Source: Arthrobacter terrae
GTDB lineage: Bacteria > Actinomycetota > Actinomycetes > Actinomycetales > Micrococcaceae
DNA: 64,000 nucleotides
Assembly (NCBI RefSeq): GCF_015708085.1
Contig: NZ_JADNYM010000016.1
Span: 1 to 64,000, forward strand
Direction: 5' to 3'
Shown: positions 54,820 through 63,105 of the stretch, piece by piece
How the letters are laid out: the number at the start of each line of letters is the position of its first letter
Position numbering within the stretch: position 1 is the stretch's first letter
The notes under the pieces: model-generated
Told to the model about the DNA's origin: nothing
Seen by the model: the letters and a program-made list of their open reading frames with translations, nothing else
Database searches by the model: none
Position numbers and translations under genes: made by a program

Positions 54820-55101
54820 GTGATCAGATCCTTCGCTGACAGGGCGACCGAGCGACTGTGGCAGCGGGACCGGGTGCCGTCGATCGATCCCCGTGTACAG
54901 AAGGTCGCCCTCCGGAAGTTGACGCAGATCCACGCGGCCCGGTTCCTCGAATCTTTGCGTGTACCACCGGGAAACCGGCTGGAGCAGCTGAAGGGGGATC
55001 GAGTGGGTCAGTACAGTGTCCGCGTGAACGATCAGTGGCGGATTTGTTTCACTTGGACAGAAGGAGGTGCTGAAGATGTCGAACTCGTCGACTACCACTG
55101 A
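54820..55101 (+). CDS. higB: HigB-type toxin (RelE/ParE superfamily)
   Basis: 93 residues from GTG 54820. The small basic protein has the HigB pattern: SFADRATERLWQRDRVPSID, then ALRKLTQIHAARFLESLRVP and VGQYSVRVNDQWRICFTWTE, ending DVELVDYH. Known relatives cleave mRNA at the ribosome. The toxin-first order with higA overlapping by 26 nt is typical of HigBA. It begins 33 nt after the ychF stop, inside a segment flanked by two ychF tail copies. It has no visible lesion. Confidence 0.9.
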   Translation: MIRSFADRATERLWQRDRVPSIDPRVQKVALRKLTQIHAARFLESLRVPPGNRLEQLKGDRVGQYSVRVNDQWRICFTWTEGGAEDVELVDYH

Positions 55102-55390
55102 GAAGTGGGCTCCCGTCCACCCTGGGGAGGTGCTCATGGAGGACTTCATCAACGGTTTTGGGATCACGCAGAACAAGCTCGCGGTGTCGATCGGCGTGCC
55201 GCCGCGACGCATCAATGAAATCGTTCATGGTAAGCGCGCGATCACCGCTGACACGGCGCTCCGTCTCGGGCGCTATTTCGGCATTGACCCGCAGTTCTGG
55301 CTGAACCTGCAGACTCACTATGAGTTGGAGCTCGCCGAGGATCGTGTGGCCGGGCAGATCGCTGCCATAACCCCGCTCAAGGTCGCGTGA
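55076..55390 (+). CDS. higA: HigA-type antitoxin (XRE-type HTH)
   Basis: 104 residues from ATG 55076 (GGAGG 8 nt upstream). WAPVHPGEVLMEDFINGFGI opens the HigA pattern; the helix-turn-helix is QNKLAVSIGVPPRRINEIVH, then GKRAITADTALRLGRYFGID and PQFWLNLQTHYELELAED. HigA binds HigB and represses the operon. Its stop overlaps the start of the next, broken gene by four bases. Confidence 0.93.
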   Translation: MSNSSTTTEKWAPVHPGEVLMEDFINGFGITQNKLAVSIGVPPRRINEIVHGKRAITADTALRLGRYFGIDPQFWLNLQTHYELELAEDRVAGQIAAITPLKVA

Positions 55391-55941
55391 AGGCAGGTTC
55401 TATCGACGTCGTCCCGCACTCCGCGTTGACAACGGCGCTCGTCGATGAGCTTCGAGAGCTGTTCGATCGACAGTATCTCGCGGACTTCGGCGAGTGGGAT
55501 CCGGGCCAGCCGTACGGCTATGCTCCCCACGATGTGCACTTGATCGCGCGCGCGGGCACGGACATCGTCGGTCATGTGGGGTGGGCTCGTCGGAGGATTG
55601 CAGCCGGCAGTGCTGAGGTCGACATCGCCGAGGTTGGCTGAATGCTGGTGTCGGAGAATGCTCGTGGGTTCGGACTGGGCGAACGGCTACTGCGTGCGGC
55701 GCACCGCTCCATGCTCGAAGCCGAAGGTATCCAATTCGGATACCTCGGATGCCGAGAAACAGTCGTTCCGTTCTATCGGTCCTGTGGGTGGCAGCGCATT
55801 TCAGTGTGCGAACGCTCGGTCTCTCGTGAGGGGCGTGTGGTGGAGGATCCACCTGGGCAGCCCCTCTTGATCCTGCCCATCGCCTCGTCTCTCAGCGACT
55901 GGCCGACCGGAGTGGTTGATCTCCGTGGTCGTGCTTGGTGA
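55387..55941 (+). pseudogene. AAC(2')-like acetyltransferase gene with in-frame TGA
   Basis: Two adjacent open frames in the same reading frame are separated only by a TGA at 55639-55641. Part one (84 codons) holds SIDVVPHSALTTALVDELRE and ARAGTDIVGHVGWARRRIAA; part two holds MLVSENARGFGLGERLLRAA, with the acetyl-CoA loop, VVPFYRSCGWQRISVCERSV, and an ending LPIASSLSDWPTGVVDLRGR plus AW. Together they read as a roughly 184-residue GNAT protein with the layout of aminoglycoside 2'-N-acetyltransferases. The stop lies just before the acetyl-CoA motif, so neither half should be active unless the TGA is read through. It overlaps higA by four bases. Confidence 0.75.
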
Positions 55942-55969
55942 CCACTTCGAGAGGTTGCTCGGTGACGAA

Positions 55970-55998
55970 ACGTGGTGGAGTTTAGATTCAATGTGTAG
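55970..55998 (+). other. Second copy of the ychF 3' end
   Basis: The bases from 55969 encode NVVEFRFNV and a TAG stop, the same eight residues (VVEFRFNV) that end ychF. Thirteen bases (ACGTGGTGGAGTT) are identical to 54758-54770; the rest is recoded (TTT AGA TTC AAT GTG against TTC CGC TTT AAC GTC). This is what is expected where DNA inserted at, or replaced, the 3' end of ychF. Confidence 0.75.
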
Positions 55999-56588
55999 GT
56001 CAATTCTGGTCTTCAGCGCCTGAGTCGGCCGTGTAGCACAGTGCCACCCGGGATGTGGATGAGTTTGTGCATAGGACGCGAGCTGGAGATGTCGCCGGGG
56101 TGAACGACCGTGCGATCATCCAGGCATCCTCCTAGTTCACCCGGCTCGCCGCTGTTGCCGCTGCTGCATCTGCCCGCTGGACCCAAAGGGGCCGGGAAGT
56201 CCAGCTACGTCCGCGACGTCCTGAAGCCGGCGACAGGCCTGCCGTTCATCAACGCCGGCGAAATCACCGCTTCGCTGTGAGGAGTTCCGGATGAGCCTGC
56301 AGTTGCGCTATGAGCGGCGTATCGAACGTCGGGCGCTGAACGATCAGATCATACGCATCATCCCGCGGAAGGTCGCATGAGGGAACTGTCTGAGATGGGT
56401 GCCCGGCACGATGGGAAATGGCCGTTGAGGCCGGCAGGCATACTGAGCTGACGACGCGGGATGTTGAAGTGCTACCCAGCCTCCGGCCAGGGTGACGGGT
56501 CCGGGGTAGTGGGCTTATGGCCTGAAGCGGCGCGAGCGCCCCCGGAACTGTTGCCAACGCTAGACTGGGCGAAACCGGATGGAGACAC
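55999..56588. other. Decayed accessory region
   Basis: No intact gene. It contains the zeta-toxin fragment listed below and a 29-codon frame at 56291-56380 (MSLQLRYERRIERRALNDQI and nine more residues) with GGAG upstream, which may be the remnant of a partner protein. The rest shows no coding signal. The right end carries the leader of the FAD protein. Confidence 0.5.
56137..56280 (+). pseudogene. Zeta-toxin-like P-loop fragment
   Basis: The frame reads LLHLPAGPKGAGKSSYVRDV then LKPATGLPFINAGEITASL before a TGA at 56278. This matches the first 35-40 residues of zeta-toxin/UNAG-kinase-like proteins (P-loop GPNGAGKS and the downstream FxNADxI motif). No start codon with a ribosome binding site is evident, and the other 150 or so residues are missing, so it is a remnant. 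Confidence 0.65.
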
Positions 56589-57845
56589 ATGGATGCGGAC
56601 GTAATCGTCATCGGAGCGGGCTTGGCGGGTCTGCAGTGCGCACGTCGTGCGCAGCGGAGCGGCCACAGTGTCATGGTCCTTGAAGCTGAGGACGCCGTTG
56701 GCGGTCGTGTTCGGACCGACCGTGTCGACGGATTCCTCTGCGACCGGGGTTTTCAGTTGCTGAACCCGGCGTACCCGGCGGTGCGCCAATGGATCGATGT
56801 GCCCGCGCTCGAGCTGCAGAAGTTCGGCGTGGGGGTGGTCGTCCGCTCGGGTCAGACCACCACCACCCTTGCTCATCCGATTCGCCATCCGCGACATGCG
56901 CTCGCCACCTTGCATAGTGAGCTCACTCCCGTCTCTGACGTCGTCGCTTTTGTCCGCTGGATGGTACCGGCCCTGCTGCGTCGCTCCACAGCCTCAACTT
57001 TCGCACGCGATGAAACGCTCTATGCCTCATTCGACGCGGCCGGGTTTACCGGGCGGCTCCGACGCGACGTGATCGATACCTTCCTGGCGGGGGTTCTTGC
57101 CGATAGTTCCGGGGAGAGCTCCGCGAACTATGCGCGACAGCTGATGCGCTTCTTTGCCGCCGGGGTGCCGGGGCTGCCGCACACCGGTATGCAGGCTCTG
57201 CCCGAGCAGATGGCAGCCTCGCTCGTCAAGCCGGTGCGGTTGGGGACTGCGGCGCGGGACCTGACGGAGACGGCCGACGGCGTACAGGTCATGACGGACA
57301 GCGGAACCATCCGGGCGCGCGTCGCCGTGGTCGCCGTCGGCCCTCAGAATGTCGCTGATCTCACAGATCTGTCCACTCCGGCCACCCGCGGGCTGACCAC
57401 CTGGTGGTTCCGGGCCCCGGCTCTCCTGCAGGCAGGTCCGTTTCTGATGGTGGACGCCACCAGGCCCGGCGGTGGGCCCGCCGGACCAATTTGGCATACT
57501 GCCGTGGTCTCCGAAGCTGCGCCCTCGTACGCGCCGACCGGAGAGAATCTCGTCGAAGCGACGACTTTGCTAGACCGTCCCGACGGGCTCGCAGGACAAG
57601 CCGACGTGCGCCGGGACCTTGCGCGTCTGTATCAGACCTCCACTCGTGACTGGGAGGTGCTCGCCCACCACGTCGTTCCGCACGCGTTACCGGCCCAGCG
57701 GCCGCCGCTTGAGGACCTCGGCCCCAAGTGGACAGGCAGCAGGACGCTGGTAGCAGGAGACCACCGGGGCACGGGTTCAATCCAGGGCGCACTCAACTCC
57801 GGAGACCGCGCAGGCCGGACTGTTGTGGATTTTCTGGCTCCTTGA
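56589..57845 (+). CDS. FAD-dependent amine oxidase/desaturase-like protein
   Basis: 418 residues. The N-terminal dinucleotide motif is DADVIVIGAGLAGLQCARRA and continues to the GG motif (VMVLEAEDAVGGRVRTDRVD); the C-terminal FAD motif is VAGDHRGTGSIQGALNSGDR. The middle holds DGFLCDRGFQLLNPAYPAVR. It belongs to the NAD(P)/FAD amine oxidase, protoporphyrinogen oxidase and carotenoid desaturase group; the substrate is not evident. GGAGACAC precedes the ATG. It is convergent with a DUF2071 gene. Confidence 0.86.
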   Translation: MDADVIVIGAGLAGLQCARRAQRSGHSVMVLEAEDAVGGRVRTDRVDGFLCDRGFQLLNPAYPAVRQWIDVPALELQKFGVGVVVRSGQTTTTLAHPIRHPRHALATLHSELTPVSDVVAFVRWMVPALLRRSTASTFARDETLYASFDAAGFTGRLRRDVIDTFLAGVLADSSGESSANYARQLMRFFAAGVPGLPHTGMQALPEQMAASLVKPVRLGTAARDLTETADGVQVMTDSGTIRARVAVVAVGPQNVADLTDLSTPATRGLTTWWFRAPALLQAGPFLMVDATRPGGGPAGPIWHTAVVSEAAPSYAPTGENLVEATTLLDRPDGLAGQADVRRDLARLYQTSTRDWEVLAHHVVPHALPAQRPPLEDLGPKWTGSRTLVAGDHRGTGSIQGALNSGDRAGRTVVDFLAP

Positions 57846-58067
57846 ACGCGTTAGGCAAACTACGCACAATCGAGCGCCATTGCTTCCCCGCAATGACGCA
57901 CCTCACTTGACGGCGATCTTCGGATACTAATGTGGGTCACGTCTCGGAGCCCCGGATGTGCTGCAGCCGGTCGAGCGTCCGCAAGAAGTCCTTAGACGGC
58001 TCGTTGTGGACCACACTGGGTCAAAAAATGCGTAATCATGCAGAACATAAGCACGTTTCAGTTCTGG

Positions 58068-58823
58068 CTAGCGGAGGCGATTGCGCTGCTGCGGCGATGC
58101 GAAGACAGTCGTGACCTCGGGGGAGTACAGCACCGAGTCCGGCGCCCGACCAGCGAGTCCTTCTATGCCGGCTGCCGCCAGCAGACCGTCATTGAAGTAC
58201 ACGAGTTCAGCATGCTGGAGCGGCCAGGGTTCGTGGTGATTGCGACAGTAGATGGTATGACCGAAATGACTTTCGTGAAAACCCCAGCGTGCAGTCAAAA
58301 ACGTTGAAATCGGGTCCAGGGCGATCTCAGCGTTGTCTGCGGTGTCATGGCTTGGACGCACGATAATGTGCGATGCGGCGTCGGGTTGACCGTGCCGCTT
58401 GGTCAAGTAGGCGACTTTGCCGGCGCGTTGCTCCAGCCTCATGGCAGCCCACTGATATTTCAGGCCGAAGGCCGCCCTCGCGATGAGCACCGGGATGAAA
58501 TGTGACGCCTCCAGGCTGAGGAAAACAACTCCTCGATGACCTCGTTCGTCGATCGAATACAGACGAACGTTGACCTCAGGAAAGTTGCCTAGCCACGGAA
58601 TATTCGGGCTGCCAAAGAACGAACTCCTGGACATCTGGAAGGCTATGAGACCCACCCACGTACTCCCGTCAATCACGTCGGGAACGCATCCTGCGGGCAT
58701 GTGAGGCTCGACGACACTTGGATCGACCCTCCAGTGCAGAAACGTCACCTCACTCCAGCGCTGCCGCAGGATAGCAGCACTGCCCAGGGGCGGAGCCTGC
58801 CTGCCTATTGCACCGTTGTTCAT
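58068..58823 (-). CDS. DUF2071 (YqjF-like) protein
   Basis: 251 residues from ATG 58823. The conserved run is LRQRWSEVTFLHWRVDPSVV, then MPAGCVPDVIDGSTWVGLIA and FPEVNVRLYSIDERGHRGVV, followed by FLSLEASHFIPVLIARAAFG. DUF2071 proteins resemble acetoacetate decarboxylase in fold but have no proven role. The frame extends upstream to 58946 without family resemblance, so I start at the internal ATG. The gene is convergent with the FAD oxidoreductase (223 nt gap). Confidence 0.86.
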   Translation of the reverse strand: MNNGAIGRQAPPLGSAAILRQRWSEVTFLHWRVDPSVVEPHMPAGCVPDVIDGSTWVGLIAFQMSRSSFFGSPNIPWLGNFPEVNVRLYSIDERGHRGVVFLSLEASHFIPVLIARAAFGLKYQWAAMRLEQRAGKVAYLTKRHGQPDAASHIIVRPSHDTADNAEIALDPISTFLTARWGFHESHFGHTIYCRNHHEPWPLQHAELVYFNDGLLAAAGIEGLAGRAPDSVLYSPEVTTVFASPQQRNRLR

Positions 58824-59298
58824 TGTGAAATCTGCTTGTCGTCTTTGATGAATGGATGCACCAACAGCACGTCGCGTTTGGGAGTATGGAGCGGCCAACG
58901 GGGGCCAGTTTTGCTTGGGCAAAACGTCATTGTCTGCATCCACCAATCTGACGTCACAAGCACGCGGTTGGGCTCCACGTCGCAGCGCGGGCGTTCCCGG
59001 CTATGAACGATGCGCTAACGCTTCGTCCGTATTCTTGCCAGGACAACGGGCGCATTGAAGTGCTCCCTGAGGGAATTTCACTGAGATCAAGTTCTACTAT
59101 GATTATGCCGCTCGCGGGCATCATTGAACTACTACCTGGACTCCAATGCCCGCGCTGTTACAGGCCGATCCTCGGTCAACGTACTAGCCTAGAGCGAGAG
59201 GGCAAGGAGACAAGAGGTGATATGCGCGCTGAGAATAAGGGCTGGCGCCTTGCTCCCCGCAGACCAATGGTGTGCGTAGTCATCGCGGGTTCGAGCCG
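58824..59298. other. Intergenic region without a recognised gene
   Basis: 475 bases between the divergent DUF2071 and endonuclease/exonuclease/phosphatase genes. Short frames exist, but none has a credible start or domain. It should hold the promoters of both genes; I see no clear terminator or repeat. Confidence 0.5.
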
Positions 59299-60183
59299 AT
59301 GAACGCGCACCATCCGCGTGCTGGCTCCATCCCGGTGGCCGCGCCGGAAAAAGAACACCTGATCGGGCCCATTGCGGCACCGGCTCTCCACGTGATGAGC
59401 TGGAATATCCGCCGACGAGTTGCGCACGTCATCCCGCGCCCGGTAGACCGTTGGGACCGTCGCGCTTCCCGGGTCCAGGAACTGCTCACAGCAGAGCGGC
59501 CGACGCTGCTCGGCGTGCAGGAGGCACTCCCCGATCAGGCACGGTTCGTTCGTGGCGCGTTGGGGGAGGGCTACCGATGGGTCGGTCACGGGAGGAATGC
59601 TGATGGTCGAGGAGAAGGCTGTCCACTATTTTACGACGCCGAAAGACTCGAGCTGCTTGACTGGGAACAGATTGCACTCTCCAATACGCCGACCAGCGCG
59701 GGCTCAACATCGTGGGGGAACATCATTCCCCGGATTCTGGTGTCAGCGACGTTTGAGGACCGTGTAACGTCGAGGCGCTTCCTGGCCGTCAATGCTCACC
59801 TCGATCAGCTTTCCGCGCACTCGCGTCTGCGTTCCGCCCGGGCGATTCGGCGCATCGTGGCCACGAGCGGGTTGCCGGCAGTCCTAACGGGAGATCTGAA
59901 TGCTGGATCCACGAGCGCGCCGTTGCGTGAGTTGCTCGCAGACGGCAGGCTCGCGGATACCTGGGGTTTGGCGCAGGCTCACGACAGCCAGGAGTGGGCC
60001 ACGTTTTCGAACTACCGGCCACCCCGTAGCGGCCGCAGCCGTATCGACTGGATCCTGGCTTCGCCGGTGTTTCGCGTCGTACGTGCCGCGATTAACGCCC
60101 AGCATCATGCCGGCGGCTGGGCATCGGATCACCTTCCCGTTCAAGCCGTGATGCTTCTGCCTGGCAGTGGTGAGATCGGATGA
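59299..60183 (+). CDS. Endonuclease/exonuclease/phosphatase family protein
   Basis: 294 residues from ATG 59299. The DNase I-like fold motifs are visible in order: LHVMSWNIRRRVAHVIPRPV, TLLGVQEALPDQARFVRGAL, FLAVNAHLDQLSAHSRLRSA, PAVLTGDLNAGSTSAPLREL, SRIDWILASPVFRV and WASDHLPVQAVMLL. The metal-binding Glu, Asp-Asn and His residues are present. The family acts on phosphodiesters in nucleic acid or lipid; the target is unknown. No signal peptide is seen. A GTG at 59272 would add nine residues. The stop overlaps the next gene by four bases. Confidence 0.9.
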   Translation: MNAHHPRAGSIPVAAPEKEHLIGPIAAPALHVMSWNIRRRVAHVIPRPVDRWDRRASRVQELLTAERPTLLGVQEALPDQARFVRGALGEGYRWVGHGRNADGRGEGCPLFYDAERLELLDWEQIALSNTPTSAGSTSWGNIIPRILVSATFEDRVTSRRFLAVNAHLDQLSAHSRLRSARAIRRIVATSGLPAVLTGDLNAGSTSAPLRELLADGRLADTWGLAQAHDSQEWATFSNYRPPRSGRSRIDWILASPVFRVVRAAINAQHHAGGWASDHLPVQAVMLLPGSGEIG

Positions 60184-60800
60184 TTGAGAACTTTCTGCGT
60201 ACTGCACGCAGACCTGTTGAGGTAGCAGCAGACGTCCTGCGTGGGGCCGGTGCTCTCAGCGTCGTCCTTGCGGCAGTGTTCTTCGACCTGCGGGACGCCG
60301 GGATTATTGCGTTTGCGCTGCCGGGGCTGTTCTTTCCACGCTTTCTCGGTATGAAGCCCTGGGCAGACATCGTGTTTGAAAGCACCGTCCTCGTCGCTGC
60401 CTGGAGCAACGTCTTCGATTTGTACACAAGAATCTCGTGGTGGGATCTGGTCGTTCATTTCATGTGCACCGGGGTTCTGTCCGCGGGGGTTTACCTCCTT
60501 CTTGCACAGCTTCGGTTTGTCCCCGCACCCGCTCCGCGGTCGGGCGCTTCCACTATGATTACCGGCATTGTTTTCACCACGACATTCGGGCTGGCGATGA
60601 GTGCACTCTGGGAGATGATCGAATGGTTCGGCCGCGAATACATCAGCGATCGGATTTACACCGCTTATGACGACACGATCGGCGATATGGCGTTGGGAGG
60701 GTTAGGTGCGCTGGGCGCAGGCTTCGCGATCGCGTGTATTTCATTGCTTCGTTCCGCGCAGCGAGGCGCATCGGCGGTGAGAACACCGGGACCGCGTTAA
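60180..60800 (+). CDS. YjdF/DUF2238-like membrane protein
   Basis: 206 residues with five or six membrane segments (GALSVVLAAVFFDLRDAGII; GLFFPRFLGMKPWADIVFES; TMITGIVFTTTFGLAMSALW). The WWDLVVHFMCTGVLSAGVYL and ALWEMIEWFGREYISDRIYT motifs, with the conserved His and Glu residues and the YDDTIGDMALGGLGALGAG run, match YjdF/DUF2238 proteins of unknown function. It is coupled to the preceding phosphodiesterase-like gene by a four-base overlap. Confidence 0.82.
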   Translation: MIENFLRTARRPVEVAADVLRGAGALSVVLAAVFFDLRDAGIIAFALPGLFFPRFLGMKPWADIVFESTVLVAAWSNVFDLYTRISWWDLVVHFMCTGVLSAGVYLLLAQLRFVPAPAPRSGASTMITGIVFTTTFGLAMSALWEMIEWFGREYISDRIYTAYDDTIGDMALGGLGALGAGFAIACISLLRSAQRGASAVRTPGPR

Positions 60801-60929
60801 GGTACGGCTGCCTCGTCCCCTTCTGGATCGCCGTGTTCGTCTTTTGATGGCCTAGCTGACGGTTGGGTCCCGTGGATGACAGGATGTACTACATCTGGAT
60901 AACGACTTCCCTGCGCAGATTGTTCTCGG

Positions 60930-60956
60930 CTAAGCCGGGGTAAGAACCCGGCTTAG
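60930..60956 (+). terminator. Hairpin between YjdF-like gene and first binding protein
   Basis: CTAAGCCGGG (60930-60939) and CCCGGCTTAG (60947-60956) form a perfect 10-bp stem around a 7-nt loop. It lies 130 nt after one gene and 38 nt before the next, so it could end the first transcript or act within the leader of the second. Confidence 0.6.
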
Positions 60957-60994
60957 GCTTGTACAGACGCGGTGCCACAACCACAAGGAGGAAA

Positions 60995-62794
60995 ATGCGT
61001 TTCGGACGTATTTCCAAGGCCGTGGGAGCGGCGGCAGCAGCGGTGCTTATCCTCAGTGGGTGTACGGGTACGCCGAGCAGTGTCAGCACTAGTTCCGGCA
61101 CGTCCGATGGCGCCGTCGGGGGTAAGGCCACCGTGGCCGAGACGAATGCGTTCAACTCGTTCAATCCCAGCACCGGTCCCGGCAGTGCGGACATTAACTC
61201 CAAGATCGCCTACGCGACGCACAGCGGGTTCAACTACGTCGACAACCAGCTCAACGTGGTCAAGAACGACAAATTCGGCAAGTACGAGAAGGTCTCGGAT
61301 GATCCGCTGACGATTAAGTACACGATCAACGACGGCGTTAAGTGGTCCGACGGCGCCCCGGTGGACGCCAACGATCTCATGCTCGCCTGGGCGGCCCAAT
61401 CGGGTTATTTCAATGATGCCTCCGTAGACAGCGGCGGGAAGGTAGTCAAAGGCACGCAGTATTTCGATTTCGGTGGTGCCGCCTTGGGTAACGGCTCTGC
61501 GCTGGCCACGACGGATCTTCCGGAAATCGGAGATAACGGGCAGTCCCTGACGCTGAAGTACGCCAAGCCGTTCGCTGACTGGGAGATCGCGTTTGGTTCA
61601 CCGGTGGACGTTCCGGCTCATGTTGTGGCCCAGAAGGCGGGGCTGAAAGATGCCGCCGCGCTCAGTGCTTTGTTCAAGTCGCTGCCAAGAGGCAACCCCG
61701 ACGCCCCTGTTGCGCCGAATACGGACCTCAACAAGGTTGCTCAGTACTGGAATTCCGGCTTTGACACCAAGACCATGCCCAAGGACACCTCGGTTTTTCT
61801 GTCCAATGGTCCGTATATTGTCACGAGCATGGTCCCCGAGCAGTCGCTTACGCTGAGTCGGAACACGGATTACAAGTGGGGACCCGCCGCCAAACTGGAC
61901 AGCATCACCGTACGTTTCATGGCAGATGTATCCGCACAGGTCACGGCCTTAAAGAACGGCGAAGTTGACATTATTTCGCCCCAGCCCACCGCGGACACCA
62001 CAGCAGCGCTGCAGGCACTTGCCGGTCAGAGCATTGCCTTTGAGCAGTTCTCCAGGCTTTCCTACGATCACCTGGACCTGACCTTTTCCGGCGTGTTCGC
62101 CGACCAGAATGTCCGCCAGGCGTTCCTGAAGACCATTCCGCGCCAGGAGATAGTGCGCAAGACCGTCCAAAAGACGGACGCCTTTGCCAAGCCGTTGGAG
62201 TCCGAGGTCATACTGCCCGAACAGCCAGGATACGCCGACACGATCAAGGACAACGGTTCGTCCGCCTTTGCCGGTGTGGACATTGAAGGGGCCAAAAGAC
62301 TGCTCAACGGCGCGACGCCGACGGTGCGGATTATGTACAGCAAAGCGAACACGAACCGTGCGGAGGCTTTCACGCTAATTGCGCAGTCGGCGTCGCAGGC
62401 AGGATTTAAAATTATCGACGACGGCCTGGGCGTTCACTGGAGCCAGCATCTGGGCGACGGCAGCTATGATGCGGCAATCTTCGGTTGGAACAAAGCCGGT
62501 GTTGGTGTCAGCGCGGTCCCGGAGCTGTTCAGAACCGGCGGCGCCTCGAACTACAACAACTTCTCCAACGCGCAGGCGGACAAGCTGATGGATCAGTTGA
62601 TCGTCACTGACAACGAATCCAAGCAGGTAGAGCTGCTCCTTGCGCTGGACAAGATTATCTGGGGGTCCGATTATGGCCTGCCGCTGTTCCAATATCCCCG
62701 CGTTGTAGCGCACGATGCCGCGGTCCTCGGCGTGGAGCCGATGCCGGGGCTGACAGGCGTCTGGTGGAACTACTGGCAGTGGGCCCGGAAATAA
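60995..62794 (+). CDS. Peptide-binding lipoprotein, OppA-like
   Basis: 599 residues from ATG 60995 (GGAGG 5 nt upstream). The lipoprotein signal ends LILSGCTGTPSS. The SBP_bac_5 pattern is clear: FNSFNPSTGPGSADINSKIA, IKYTINDGVKWSDGAPVDAN then DLMLAWAAQSGY, and LTFSGVFADQNVRQAFLKTI. It would bind oligopeptides outside the cell for an Opp/Dpp ABC importer whose permease genes are not in the window. Its N-terminus (MRFGRISKAVG) is close to that of the next gene, suggesting a duplicated pair. Confidence 0.92.
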   Translation: MRFGRISKAVGAAAAAVLILSGCTGTPSSVSTSSGTSDGAVGGKATVAETNAFNSFNPSTGPGSADINSKIAYATHSGFNYVDNQLNVVKNDKFGKYEKVSDDPLTIKYTINDGVKWSDGAPVDANDLMLAWAAQSGYFNDASVDSGGKVVKGTQYFDFGGAALGNGSALATTDLPEIGDNGQSLTLKYAKPFADWEIAFGSPVDVPAHVVAQKAGLKDAAALSALFKSLPRGNPDAPVAPNTDLNKVAQYWNSGFDTKTMPKDTSVFLSNGPYIVTSMVPEQSLTLSRNTDYKWGPAAKLDSITVRFMADVSAQVTALKNGEVDIISPQPTADTTAALQALAGQSIAFEQFSRLSYDHLDLTFSGVFADQNVRQAFLKTIPRQEIVRKTVQKTDAFAKPLESEVILPEQPGYADTIKDNGSSAFAGVDIEGAKRLLNGATPTVRIMYSKANTNRAEAFTLIAQSASQAGFKIIDDGLGVHWSQHLGDGSYDAAIFGWNKAGVGVSAVPELFRTGGASNYNNFSNAQADKLMDQLIVTDNESKQVELLLALDKIIWGSDYGLPLFQYPRVVAHDAAVLGVEPMPGLTGVWWNYWQWARK

Positions 62795-62841
62795 ACCCGG
62801 ACTCCCCGCCGTCGCGGCGTCAGGGCGGCGTTAGCGCGGTC

Positions 62842-62870
62842 TCGTCGCCGATTCCGGAAGCCGGCGACGA
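62842..62870 (+). terminator. Hairpin terminator after first binding protein
   Basis: TCGTCGCCG (62842-62850) pairs with CGGCGACGA (62862-62870) around an 11-nt loop that includes TTCCGGAA. It lies 47 nt after the stop, within a 311-nt intergenic gap that otherwise holds only the next gene's leader. Confidence 0.65.
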
Positions 62871-63105
62871 CGACGGAACGCACCGACAAGGCGCCGCTGT
62901 ACAGCTGTATCCTCCAGGAAACCAAAGGTTACATCTCGGTAACAAGATCAGCACAAGGGGCATCTGCGTGTCATGCGGGATGTGATTGGGGTTTAGGCTC
63001 GTGTGTACGTGATGCTGACCACAAACCTGTGGCGATCGACCTCAGCACAAAAAACCCGGTACAAACTAATGCCGGAGTTCTCTCGCATAGAAAATAGGAG
63101 GCGGA

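Noticed and set aside
57098-57109. GCCGATAG sequence within the FAD oxidoreductase gene
   Set aside because: No TAAC-type box lies 15 nt upstream and it is inside a coding region, so it is taken as chance.
58947-59302. Small forward frame upstream of the DNase I-fold gene
   Set aside because: It has no ribosome binding site, no domain and an unlikely composition; the region is treated as intergenic.
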